A stretch of DNA of 64,000 bases, taken from the NCBI GenBank assembly GCA_033763895.1, contig JANRJQ010000004.1:868319-932318 (forward strand), read 5' to 3'. The translations under genes were made by a program, and so were the position numbers. This stretch comes from Chloroherpetonaceae bacterium (GTDB taxonomy: Bacteria; Bacteroidota; Chlorobiia; Chlorobiales; Thermochlorobacteraceae). Below the pieces are notes generated by a model that saw nothing but the letters and a program-made list of their open reading frames with translations, searched no databases and was not told where the DNA came from. Shown here in pieces: positions 9,199-16,370 of this stretch; position 1 is the stretch's first letter; each line of letters starts with the position of its first letter.

Positions 9199-9636
9199 AT
9201 GGCTAATGAAACTCAATCCCATCGTTTTGCTTCTGCAGTTTTTGGATTATTTTTTTTGAGTGTTTTTCTTTTGGGTACTAGCTTGCATGCACAAGAAACT
9301 GCCATTGATTCCTTAGCACAATCAAAGAAAGTAAAAGGAAAGCAAACCGAAGCTACCATTTCGAAGCCATCGAAAACAAAAGGGATGCTTCGTGTTCTTA
9401 ATGAAACCAAAACCCCAAAGCTATTTACACTTTCAATGGAAAATGAGTTTAAGGTTCGCGTCACGCTTTCCGGTAACAAAGATTATTTTTTGGAACCGGG
9501 CGAATACCAACTCAGTTATTACTCGCCTTTAACGGCAAAGCAAATTTCGAGGTATGTTACAGTCAAGGTTGGTGAAATGGTGAAGGTGGTATTTCGCAAA
9601 ACAGGAAAATTGGATGCAGATTTTTTTATTGAGTAG
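9199..9636 (+). CDS. Small secreted protein of unknown function
   Basis: A 145-residue protein with a clear signal peptide (FGLFFLSVFLLGTSLHAQ, cleavage after AQ). The mature part starts with a Lys/Ser/Thr-rich linker and continues with a short beta-rich domain (LRVLNETKTPKLFTLSM to KVVFRKTGKLDADFFIE) that may be an Ig-like or carboxypeptidase-regulatory-like fold; I do not recognise the family. The start is decided by the ribosome binding site: AGGAGA at 9187-9192 lies 6 nt before the ATG at 9199, whereas an in-frame ATG at 9184 would overlap that site. The gene stops 20 nt before the 3' end of the opposing tRNA gene. Confidence 0.7.
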   Translation: MANETQSHRFASAVFGLFFLSVFLLGTSLHAQETAIDSLAQSKKVKGKQTEATISKPSKTKGMLRVLNETKTPKLFTLSMENEFKVRVTLSGNKDYFLEPGEYQLSYYSPLTAKQISRYVTVKVGEMVKVVFRKTGKLDADFFIE

Positions 9637-9656
9637 AAAGTTATGGCGAGGGTTTG

Positions 9657-9730
9657 TCGGCGTGACTGGATTTGAACCAGCGACCCCTTCCACCCCAAGG
9701 AAGTGCGCTACCGGGCTGCGCTACACGCCG
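9657..9730 (-). tRNA. tRNA-Pro (anticodon GGG)
   Basis: Read on the minus strand this folds as a full cloverleaf: acceptor stem CGGCGTG/CACGCCG with discriminator A, a D-arm with AGCGCAGCCCGGTAGCGC, an anticodon stem CTTCC/GGAAG around the loop TTGGGGT (anticodon GGG, reading CCC/CCU), and a T-arm with GGTTCAAATCC. The length is 74 nt and CCA is not encoded. It closely follows the bacterial proline tRNA pattern. Confidence 0.95.
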
Positions 9731-9931
9731 AATACACTGAATCGGTTTGATTCAGAAGGGCGCAAAGATAAACCTTTTTTTTTACGCTTCAAATCCTATT
9801 TCGATTGTTTTCTCATTTCAGAGTTACTTCTTCCCAAAACGACTCTCTTTCACGCCCTCTTTTCGAAATGGTATGCCCCTAAAATTTACGGTGCGTATTC
9901 TCGCAGTTTTCTTACTAATTGTATTAAAGTT

Positions 9932-11359
9932 TCACGCACAAAGAATTGAACGAATCTCGCGAATATTTTTTACCGCTTGCATTTCAAAGACGGGGGCAAC
10001 GAGCACGCGAATCATTCGTGATGAGGCTTCAAATTCGCTGATAAAATGTGTCGTAAAGGCCGAGACGCCGGATTGATCGAAAGGGACAAAGGTTCCGAGC
10101 TTTTCCTTCCCTACTTGAGAGAATTTTGGCGGCAACTTGTAAAGCTGAAGCTCCTTGAAATCGTGATGATCAAAAATATTTTTTCTTGATGGAATATCGA
10201 TTAGGGCTAAGTGTGAATTGAGCTTTGTCGCCTTCTCGCGTTTTGAAACTTGGCTTTGAAGCAGCGTTGAAATTTCAATTTCTTTCTTCTTTCGAATTGC
10301 AGCGGAGATTCTCATTTGTTCAATTGACATTTCAGGCAATTCGCTTTCTCCAATTTCATGAATGCGTTTGTAGGGTCTTCGATCCATCAAACCCGAAAGT
10401 AAATCTCTTGAATTAAACTTCTTTTGAAATAGAAAGTTGAGATCGGTGAGCAACCGCTCATCACTATTCGGATAAAATACACTGCGAAGTGCATCGGGTG
10501 TCGCTGCGCCTTCATCAAGAGCATCTTGCAAGAGTCTTTTCAGCATCAGCGAAAACGTTCGTGTGGTATGATGCCAATAGACATTGCGCATCATCATATA
10601 CTTGGCGAACATCAGGCTCTCAAGCGGCGCGACCCCTTTTTCAGTAATCGCCAACCTTTTATGCTTGGCATCGGGTACGAAAGATTCAATCAAGCGATGA
10701 ATATCGATCTCTCCATAAGGAATATTGCAATGATGGGCATCGCGCATGAGGTAATCCATTTTATCAGGATCAAGCGTCCCGCTGATGATTTTTGAAAAGG
10801 GAAGTTTCTTTTCACCTTTAATCATTTCGGCAACGGTCACCGGATTCACCTTCCAAAGTGATTTGAGAATATCGGCTAAGCTATTCTCATGAGTGCCTTT
10901 TTCAAATAAAAAGTGTTTTGTCAGTTCTTGATGATCTTGAAAAATGATTTCATCTTTGCTATTGAGCGGTATCCGTTCAACAATATGCGCGTGGGGGTAA
11001 TGACCGATGTCGTGCAAAAGTGCCGAGGCGAGAATCGTGCGGCAAGCTTCTTCATCGAAGCGAAACGACGCGCTTTGTAACGCCTTTGCAAAGGGGCTTT
11101 GAACCAACCGCTCTAAGATTAACTTTGTGAGGTGGTAAACACCGATGGAGTGCTCAAATCGGGTGTGCGTTGCACCGGGGAAAACATGATGGGCAAAAGA
11201 GAGTTGCCGAATTCCTTTCAACCGTAAAAATGCCGGATGCGAAAGCACCGCTTTTAACGGCTCTGAGAGCGGAATATGTCCCCAAACGGGAATTCGAATA
11301 AATCCGCTTTCGGGCTTTCCAAAAACGGCAAGGTGAAAAGATTTTGTATTCACAATCAT
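9932..11359 (-). CDS. HD-superfamily phosphohydrolase (SAMHD1/dGTPase-like)
   Basis: A protein of 475 residues of the HD-domain family that includes dGTP triphosphohydrolases and SAMHD1-like enzymes. Metal ligands are visible: the first His lies within GATHTRFEHS (H65/H70 region), the HD doublet in ALLHDIGHYPHAH (H116-D117), and the distal Asp in SGTLDPDKMDYLMRDA. The family start (IRIPVWGHIPLSEPLKAVLSHPAFLRLKGIRQLS) is typical of the broader bacterial YdhJ-like group. The substrate is unproven; deoxynucleotide triphosphates are the likely class. The open frame continues to a TTG at 11419, but the first ATG (11359) fits the family better. Its 3' end is about 200 nt from the tRNA gene; the spacer 9731-9931 holds nothing that I can name. 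Confidence 0.85.
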   Translation of the reverse strand: MIVNTKSFHLAVFGKPESGFIRIPVWGHIPLSEPLKAVLSHPAFLRLKGIRQLSFAHHVFPGATHTRFEHSIGVYHLTKLILERLVQSPFAKALQSASFRFDEEACRTILASALLHDIGHYPHAHIVERIPLNSKDEIIFQDHQELTKHFLFEKGTHENSLADILKSLWKVNPVTVAEMIKGEKKLPFSKIISGTLDPDKMDYLMRDAHHCNIPYGEIDIHRLIESFVPDAKHKRLAITEKGVAPLESLMFAKYMMMRNVYWHHTTRTFSLMLKRLLQDALDEGAATPDALRSVFYPNSDERLLTDLNFLFQKKFNSRDLLSGLMDRRPYKRIHEIGESELPEMSIEQMRISAAIRKKKEIEISTLLQSQVSKREKATKLNSHLALIDIPSRKNIFDHHDFKELQLYKLPPKFSQVGKEKLGTFVPFDQSGVSAFTTHFISEFEASSRMIRVLVAPVFEMQAVKNIREIRSILCA

Positions 11360-11470
11360 TGCTGGTTTCTTGATTGTAAAATACAAATTAGAAATACTCT
11401 CATTTCCCTTATTTTTCAACCAATCCTTTTGTGACTTTAACTTTTTTCATAACCCAAATTTGAAATTAAA

Positions 11471-12217
11471 ATGTCTATCCACACACACCGATTTCATTTC
11501 CATATTCGTTTCATATCCTTATCCTTGCTCCTATTGCTTTTTTCCGCTTGCGAAGTGGATACCTTTATCGTTCCTTCCGGTTCTTATGCCAAGCAAGTTC
11601 GCGCAGTAGGAACCTTTGAATCGATTGAAGTCGCCAATGGCTTTGATCTTCGAATTACCGATAGTGAAACCACCCTCTTTGCGATAGAAACCTACGCCAA
11701 TGTCCAAGAGAATATCATCGTTGAAGTGGTTGGCAGCAAACTCCGCGTTTATCAGAAGCCGAACGTGTCTTATTTAGGTGACCCCGATGTAAAAGTTTAT
11801 ATCTCGAAATCCACCCTAACCGACATCGTTTCCTCAGGCGGTGGTAATGTGTTATTTGAAAATCAGTGGAGCAATCCTTCACTTTTGATCACGGTCAGTG
11901 GCGGTGGAGAAATATCTGGCGAAGTTTTGATGGGCTCACGGCTTGAACTGACGCTTTCGGGTGGCTCGAAAGCGACGCTTTCCGGAAGCACTCCGATGCT
12001 GAAACTGAATTCAAGTGGCGGCGGCACGTCTCGATTTTTAAACCTAACCAGCACCGAAGCCGATGCAATCGTTTCGGGCGGCGGTTTTTTGGAACTTCAA
12101 GTTCTGAATAAATTTTGGGTCGAAGCTTCCGGCGGAAGCACGGTTCGCTATAAGGGAAGCCCTGCGATTGAGCGCTCAGTGTTGACCGGCGGCTCAACAC
12201 TTGAGAAAGTCCCCTAA
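11471..12217 (+). CDS. GIN-domain (DUF2807) outer-surface lipoprotein
   Basis: A 248-residue exported protein. The N-terminus has a signal peptide ending in a lipobox (LLLLFSAC, Cys at about 27), so it is probably lipid-anchored. The rest is a right-handed beta-helix-like GIN/DUF2807 domain: it begins with VRAVGTFESIEVANGFDLRITDSE, the common family opening, and continues with repeated Gly/Ser-rich turns (SSGGGN, SGGGE, SGGSK, SSGGG, SGGGF, ASGGS). These proteins are widespread in Bacteroidetes and have been described as putative adhesin heads, without proven function. It stands alone with its own downstream terminator candidate. Confidence 0.85.
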   Translation: MSIHTHRFHFHIRFISLSLLLLLFSACEVDTFIVPSGSYAKQVRAVGTFESIEVANGFDLRITDSETTLFAIETYANVQENIIVEVVGSKLRVYQKPNVSYLGDPDVKVYISKSTLTDIVSSGGGNVLFENQWSNPSLLITVSGGGEISGEVLMGSRLELTLSGGSKATLSGSTPMLKLNSSGGGTSRFLNLTSTEADAIVSGGGFLELQVLNKFWVEASGGSTVRYKGSPAIERSVLTGGSTLEKVP

Positions 12218-12359
12218 ATTTCTTTTTTTCCATAGATAAACATTGAACCTTTGGCTTCCTTTTCAAGTCGGGATTCTTAGGCGAATTGTTCCCAAAAGTA
12301 ATTTGATAACTCCCCCTTACTTCACAATTGATATAGAATTTTAAAACGTAACCTAAATC

Positions 12360-12387
12360 ACACCCGCTTAAATGTGGGGTGTTTTTT
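12360..12387 (+). terminator. Weak intrinsic terminator candidate
   Basis: A short stem ACACCC (12360-12365) / GGGTGT (12377-12382) is followed by a T tract to 12387. It lies about 140 nt after the GIN lipoprotein stop and before the FGE-fold gene. The six-pair stem is modest. Confidence 0.4.
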
Positions 12388-12444
12388 AATCGATTTCTCT
12401 CTAACTTCCTTCTGCTTTGTTTTTAACCATATCCAATCATCACT

Positions 12445-13944
12445 ATGAAACGACACTTAACAAAATTTTTCGGGCTTTCCCTCCTCTTCTTCTTTCTCAC
12501 TTCAGTATCACTTTTCGCCAATGACGTTCGTGTCACGAATGTCACCCTTACAGGTGATAACCCAAACGGGCAACCTGCTTTCACCAATGTTCAATTCAAT
12601 CTTTCGTGGAAAAACTCTTGGCGCGACGCCGGCTCTCCTTCACCTACAGCCAATTGGGACGCGGTATGGATTTTTGTGAAATTCCGCGATGAATCCGGCT
12701 TTTACCGCCACGCAACGCTTTCTAACAATGCGGCTCATCACAACGGGCAGGGCTATACCGTTATGCCTTCCGCTGATGGCAAAGGCGCCTTTATTTACCG
12801 CTCTTCTTCAGGCTCAGGAGAAGTGAACCTTTCCAATGTTTCGTTGCGCTGGAATTATGGTGTCGATATGACCGTCCCGATTCAAGCTGTTACAATGCAA
12901 GTCTTTGCCGTTGAAATGGTGTATATCCCGCAAGGCAGTTTCTTTGTGGGTGATAGCACCACAACCAATGTAGCCAATCAATTCTGTAAAGGCGGAACCA
13001 TCGAACCCTTCGAAATTACCAGCGAAGATGCGTTAACCTTAGGCGGTTCAAACACCACCAACCTTTCAAATCGAAATAACACCGGTGCTTCTATACAAGA
13101 TGACTTTTCAAGTGCTCAAACCCGCTCTTTGCCGGCAGCATTTCCTAAAGGCTTTCGGGCATTTTATGTGATGAAGTACGAAGTGACTTTTGGCCAAATC
13201 GCTGATTTTTACAATACCCTAACCCCACAGCAAGTCACAAATTTGACGAACGGCCAAGGCATCAATGCCAGTATTTCCGGAGCACGAACTGCCGCTTTCA
13301 GCGGAACTGTGCCAAACATAACCACCAATCGACCTGATCGCCCAATCTACTTTAGTGCGTATGATCGTTCCTTACTGTATTTGGCTTGGTCCGGCCTTCG
13401 ACCAATGACAGAGCTTGAATTTGAAAAAGCCTGCCGCGGCCCCGAAAAGCCTTTTCCGGGAGAATTCGCTTGGGGCAATGCCTCCGCTGTAGCGGCAACT
13501 TCCATCTCCGGTAATGAAGATGGCACCGAAACCATTTCAAATTCACAAGCCAATTCGAATTATGGTGGAGTGACATTCGTAGGTGGTGACGGACAAATTG
13601 GAACCCTTCGTTCCGGAATTTTTGCACGAAGCGGAACCGGCCGGACGCAGTCAGGCTCTTCTTACTATGGCGTAATGGAACTAAGCGGAAATGTGTGGGA
13701 AGCTTGCGTGATGATCGGAAACACCACAGGAAGAGCTTATACCGGAATTCACGGTTCTGGCGCAATTTCACCCTCCGGCACGTTGACAGGGCCTGAAGCT
13801 TCGGAATGGTCAACAAGTTCAAACTTTGCCCGTTCACGAGGCGGTGATTATTCTGCAAGTTCATCGTTTATCAGACTTCGAGTATCCGATCGAAACCACA
13901 ACTTTTTTGGAGATAACTTCAGAGGTGTCAGAACGGCTCCGTAA
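12445..13944 (+). CDS. Secreted SUMF1/FGE-fold (sulfatase-modifying-factor-like) protein
   Basis: A 499-residue exported protein with a signal peptide (SLLFFFLTSVSLFAN). Residues about 25-155 form a beta-rich domain (VRVTNVTLTGDNPNGQPAFTNVQFNLSW) common ahead of FGE domains in Bacteroidetes. Residues about 160-499 are the FGE-sulfatase/C-type-lectin-like fold: MVYIPQGSFFVGDS, AFYVMKYEVTFGQIADFYN, RPMTELEFEKACRGP, GVMELSGNVWEACV and the terminal NFRGVRTAP. The closing region RGGDYSASSSFIRLRVSDRN has no cysteines, whereas true formylglycine-generating enzymes use a Cys pair there, so catalysis of that type is unlikely and a structural or binding role fits better. It is followed after 24 nt by a T9SS repeat protein, and the pair is probably one operon. 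Confidence 0.85.
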   Translation: MKRHLTKFFGLSLLFFFLTSVSLFANDVRVTNVTLTGDNPNGQPAFTNVQFNLSWKNSWRDAGSPSPTANWDAVWIFVKFRDESGFYRHATLSNNAAHHNGQGYTVMPSADGKGAFIYRSSSGSGEVNLSNVSLRWNYGVDMTVPIQAVTMQVFAVEMVYIPQGSFFVGDSTTTNVANQFCKGGTIEPFEITSEDALTLGGSNTTNLSNRNNTGASIQDDFSSAQTRSLPAAFPKGFRAFYVMKYEVTFGQIADFYNTLTPQQVTNLTNGQGINASISGARTAAFSGTVPNITTNRPDRPIYFSAYDRSLLYLAWSGLRPMTELEFEKACRGPEKPFPGEFAWGNASAVAATSISGNEDGTETISNSQANSNYGGVTFVGGDGQIGTLRSGIFARSGTGRTQSGSSYYGVMELSGNVWEACVMIGNTTGRAYTGIHGSGAISPSGTLTGPEASEWSTSSNFARSRGGDYSASSSFIRLRVSDRNHNFFGDNFRGVRTAP

Positions 13945-13968
13945 CCAATTCAAGGAAAAGGAGATCGT

Positions 13969-14886
13969 ATGAAACAACTTACTCAATTTTGCTTCGCCGC
14001 CATTACCCTGCTCATTCTCGGGCAGGGAATGGCTTTGGCGCAAAAGCATGAAGGCGGCTCATTTGATGGGCAGGGCGTGGGCATCAGTGGGGTGATTTCG
14101 CTTAGCGGTGCAAACACGGCGTATTCTTACACCAATCCACGCTTTTTAGGCGGCGGCTTCGATGGCGCAGCGCTCGGTGCAAGCAATGTCATTTCACTTA
14201 GCGGCGCAGCATCTGCTTACACCTATACTAACCCGCGATTTTTAGGTGGCAGCTTTGATGGTTCTTCCGCTTTGGCAACGGGCGTGATTTCGCTGACCGG
14301 AAATCCAACAGCTTATTCCTATCTGAACCCGCGATTTTATGGCGGTAATTTCGACGGCAGTTCGCGCGACACCTCGGCAGTTATTTCGCTCATAGGGACA
14401 CCTTCCCCGTACACCTATTTGAACCCGCGTTTTTACGGCGGTAGTTTCGATGGGTCGGTAGCCTTGGCTTCGGCAATTATTACGCTTGAGGGCGGTTCAT
14501 CGGCATATACCTACACCAATCCACGTTACTTTGGCGGAAGCTTCTCGGGGTTTTCCTCGATTCGTGCGCTTGGGCCCGTTACGCTTGATGTTCCGAATCG
14601 CGAACGCCCGATTCCGAAGGACTTTGCCTTGCTTCAAAATTTTCCAAATCCCTTTAACCCAACCACCACCCTGCGCTATCAATTGCCGCGCTCGGGGTTT
14701 GTACAATTGGAGGTATTTGATGTTTTGGGGCGAAAAGTCGCGACACTAATTTCTGAGACGAAAGCCGCAGGCTATTACACTTACACACTCTCGGCCAATC
14801 AATTGGCTCTGGGCAGTGGGGTGTATTTTTATCGGATTCAATCGGGAGATTTTTCTGAAATCAGAAAAATGATTTTGCTGAAATAA
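13969..14886 (+). CDS. T9SS-sorted protein with five 32-residue repeats
   Basis: A 305-residue protein: signal peptide (residues 1-25), five consecutive 32-residue repeats (about residues 29-188, DNA 14053-14532), a short linker, and a C-terminal T9SS sorting domain (about 222-305) with FALLQNFPNPFNPTTTLRYQLP, FDVLGRKVATL, GVYFYRI and a final KMILLK. Each repeat follows the pattern GGxFDG...VISLxG...AYxYxNPRF; the last turn, GGSFSG, begins a sixth copy. The repeats have no Cys or obvious catalytic residues and are likely a beta-structured surface module. It sits 24 nt after the FGE-fold gene with AAGGAGA upstream of its ATG, and a strong terminator follows. Function is unknown; a surface partner of the FGE-fold protein is an inference from the pairing. 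Confidence 0.85.
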   Translation: MKQLTQFCFAAITLLILGQGMALAQKHEGGSFDGQGVGISGVISLSGANTAYSYTNPRFLGGGFDGAALGASNVISLSGAASAYTYTNPRFLGGSFDGSSALATGVISLTGNPTAYSYLNPRFYGGNFDGSSRDTSAVISLIGTPSPYTYLNPRFYGGSFDGSVALASAIITLEGGSSAYTYTNPRYFGGSFSGFSSIRALGPVTLDVPNRERPIPKDFALLQNFPNPFNPTTTLRYQLPRSGFVQLEVFDVLGRKVATLISETKAAGYYTYTLSANQLALGSGVYFYRIQSGDFSEIRKMILLK

Positions 14887-14910
14887 TTTTGCTTCCTCTT
14901 TCATTTTCTA

Positions 14911-14937
14911 GGGCTGCCTAAAAGCAGCCCTTTTTTT
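14911..14937 (+). terminator. Intrinsic terminator after the FGE-fold/T9SS pair
   Basis: GGGCTGC (14911-14917), loop CTAAAA, GCAGCCC (14924-14930) and seven T residues. It is a perfect seven-pair GC-rich stem 25 nt after the stop codon. Confidence 0.9.
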
Positions 14938-14955
14938 ATGCTCAAAACCACCTGA

Positions 14956-15357
14956 ATGGGGAAGAATGCACTTCGTTTGCTTGATTTCGGCTTCAATTCA
15001 CAAGAAATCCCCCGTTTTTTCAAGTTTTTCGATAATTCACCCACCTCGGAAGTCCCCCACCCCTCCTCGAAGGTACCCCCTCCCACCTCAAACATGAACA
15101 AGTTCGCCTTTTACCTGAACAAGTTTGCCTCAAACATGAACGAGTTCACCTTTTACTTGAACGAGTTTGCCTTTTACTTGAACGAGTTCACCTCAAACTT
15201 GAACGAGTTTGCCTTTTACTTGAACAAGTTTACCTCAGACATGAACGGATTCGCCTTTGACTTGAACAAGTTTACCTCAGACATGAACGGATTCGACTTT
15301 GAATTGAACCTGTTCGCCTTAAAGCTCGGTTTGCATTTCATTACCTTTACCTTTTAA
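14956..15357 (+). CDS. Possible heptad-repeat protein encoded by a 21-bp minisatellite (doubtful gene)
   Basis: An open frame of 133 codons whose second half consists of eleven 7-residue units of the type N-[KEG]-F-[ATD]-x-x-[LM], encoded by the 21-bp tandem repeat at 15097-15327. Hydrophobic Phe and Leu/Met fall at alternating 4 and 3 residue spacing, the a/d pattern of a coiled coil. No signal peptide or known domain is visible. There is no ribosome binding site before the ATG at 14956; a GGGGAAG lies just before an ATG at 14966, but that is in another frame. The frame stays open across every repeat unit, which the 21-nt period makes easy even without selection. I therefore regard coding as possible but unproven. 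Confidence 0.35.
   Translation: MGKNALRLLDFGFNSQEIPRFFKFFDNSPTSEVPHPSSKVPPPTSNMNKFAFYLNKFASNMNEFTFYLNEFAFYLNEFTSNLNEFAFYLNKFTSDMNGFAFDLNKFTSDMNGFDFELNLFALKLGLHFITFTF
15097..15327. repeat. 21-bp tandem repeat (11 units)
   Basis: Eleven contiguous 21-bp units start with AAC, most of them reading like AACGAGTTTGCCTTTTACTTG, with a partial unit just upstream (15085-15096). Two unit types alternate (an ...TTTTACTTG type and a ...TCAAACATG or TCAGACATG type), so there is also a 42-bp higher-order period; units 7-8 and 9-10 are near-identical 42-bp copies. There are no spacers, so it is not a CRISPR array. Confidence 0.95.
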
Positions 15358-15548
15358 CCTTTTCAGGATTATTGTCTCAGGTTTTGAATAGTTAATTTTT
15401 TTAAATTGAGAATAATGTTATTTAATGAATTGAAAATTCATTATTTATTTTGAATTTGAATAAGACTATTCCCCTTTTTCAAGTGCATTTATTTTTCTTG
15501 CCGAATAGATCTCTAATAATTTTTCAACTTAATTTTCTATAAATAATA

Positions 15549-15576
15549 AAAGGGATGAGTTTTGACTCATCCCTTT
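15549..15576 (-). terminator. Intrinsic terminator, probably serving the minus-strand DUF5989 gene
   Basis: A perfect 12-pair stem AAAGGGATGAGT / ACTCATCCCTTT with loop TTTG. On the minus strand it is followed by TATTATTTATAG, and it lies 25 nt after the stop of the small gene at 15601-15750. It could also end plus-strand transcripts coming from the minisatellite. The rest of 15358-15600 holds only AT-rich sequence. Confidence 0.8.
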
Positions 15577-15600
15577 AGAAATCAATTATGTAAATGGTAA

Positions 15601-15750
15601 TTAGAATAGTGTATAAATAAATGGCGCAATTGCCGATCCGCCGCCAATCACCACCAATACTCCAATTAAAAGTAAAACCACAATCAACGGTGCAAGCCAC
15701 CATTTTTTTCTTTCGGAGAGAAAGAGAAATAAATCTTTCAGGATTTCCAT
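15601..15750 (-). CDS. DUF5989-family small membrane protein
   Basis: A 49-residue product, easily overlooked because of its size: it begins MEILKDLFLFLSERKKWW and ends GGGSAIAPFIYTLF, with one membrane helix (APLIVVLLLIGVLVVIGG) between. The RKKWWLAP start of the helix and the APFIYTLF ending are the hallmark of the DUF5989 family, members of which often lie next to SxtJ-like and carbamoyltransferase genes in polysaccharide or surface loci; those neighbours are absent here. It starts 1 nt after the stop of the 181-residue gene upstream, so translational coupling is likely, and it is followed by a strong terminator. Function is unknown. Confidence 0.8.
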   Translation of the reverse strand: MEILKDLFLFLSERKKWWLAPLIVVLLLIGVLVVIGGGSAIAPFIYTLF

Positions 15751-15751
15751 T

Positions 15752-16297
15752 TTAATTCGCTGTTAAAGCAGTTTCGTTAATTTTGGGGCAGTATTGAATT
15801 TGCCCGGATGGATAAATCACTTGGAGTGATTCATCGATGCGCATTGCTCGGTGCCACTTTCCTTTTACTTTATATTCAATCGTACGGTCATCGATCAATT
15901 TCACATCTGTAATGCTAAATTGATAATCGAATCGATTGATACCTAAATAGCGGCCTTTTATTCGATTTTTCTTATTGAAATAAAATTCAATCATTTCATC
16001 AGGATTGCCTCGACGGTATTTTCCTACGAATTTTTCGCCGACTTTCTTTTCTTCATTCAGCGCATCCCTTTCCGCCTTCCACTTTGGAATCTTTTTTGAA
16101 CCGGATTGCTTTTTTTGTTGAGGCATATCATTTTCATTTCCCAAAATTGTTATTTGAGAAAATAAAATCCCGCATAATAAAAATAGAATTGAAAAAATTG
16201 GGCGAAGGAAGTGGAATTGAATATTAATTAAATGTTTCAAAAATTGTTTAGAATTGTCTTTTAGTGTGGTGGAGAAAGTCATTTTATTATATCTCAT
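15752..16297 (-). CDS. Hypothetical exported or membrane-anchored protein
   Basis: A 181-residue protein that I do not recognise. A hydrophobic segment at about residues 30-52 (FLRPIFSILFLLCGILFSQITILG) looks like an uncleaved signal anchor or a signal peptide. A Lys/Gln-rich linker (QQKKQSGSKKIPKWKAERDALNEEKK) follows, then a compact beta-rich domain (FVGKYRRGNPDEMIEFYFNKKNRIKGRYLG to the end). A second in-frame ATG at 16282 (MTFSTT) is an equally plausible start; neither has a strong ribosome binding site. It abuts the DUF5989 gene (1 nt), so the two products may work together at the membrane. Confidence 0.6.
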   Translation of the reverse strand: MRYNKMTFSTTLKDNSKQFLKHLINIQFHFLRPIFSILFLLCGILFSQITILGNENDMPQQKKQSGSKKIPKWKAERDALNEEKKVGEKFVGKYRRGNPDEMIEFYFNKKNRIKGRYLGINRFDYQFSITDVKLIDDRTIEYKVKGKWHRAMRIDESLQVIYPSGQIQYCPKINETALTAN

Positions 16298-16370
16298 CGT
16301 TAATTTATTTAGTCAGAGAGAAAATGTAAACGGCTTTGGGTCGTTAGAGGTTTCACTTAAAGTTAACCAC

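Noticed and set aside
9614-9949. Plus-strand ORF containing GVTGFEPATPSTPRKC
   Set aside because: It is the antisense translation of the tRNA-Pro gene (the classic GFEPATP artefact) and has no ribosome binding site or family support.
9747-10076. 109-codon plus-strand ORF after the tRNA
   Set aside because: It runs antisense into the HD phosphohydrolase gene and has no start signal.
15097-15327. CRISPR array
   Set aside because: The 21-bp units are directly contiguous with no spacers, and no cas genes are present.
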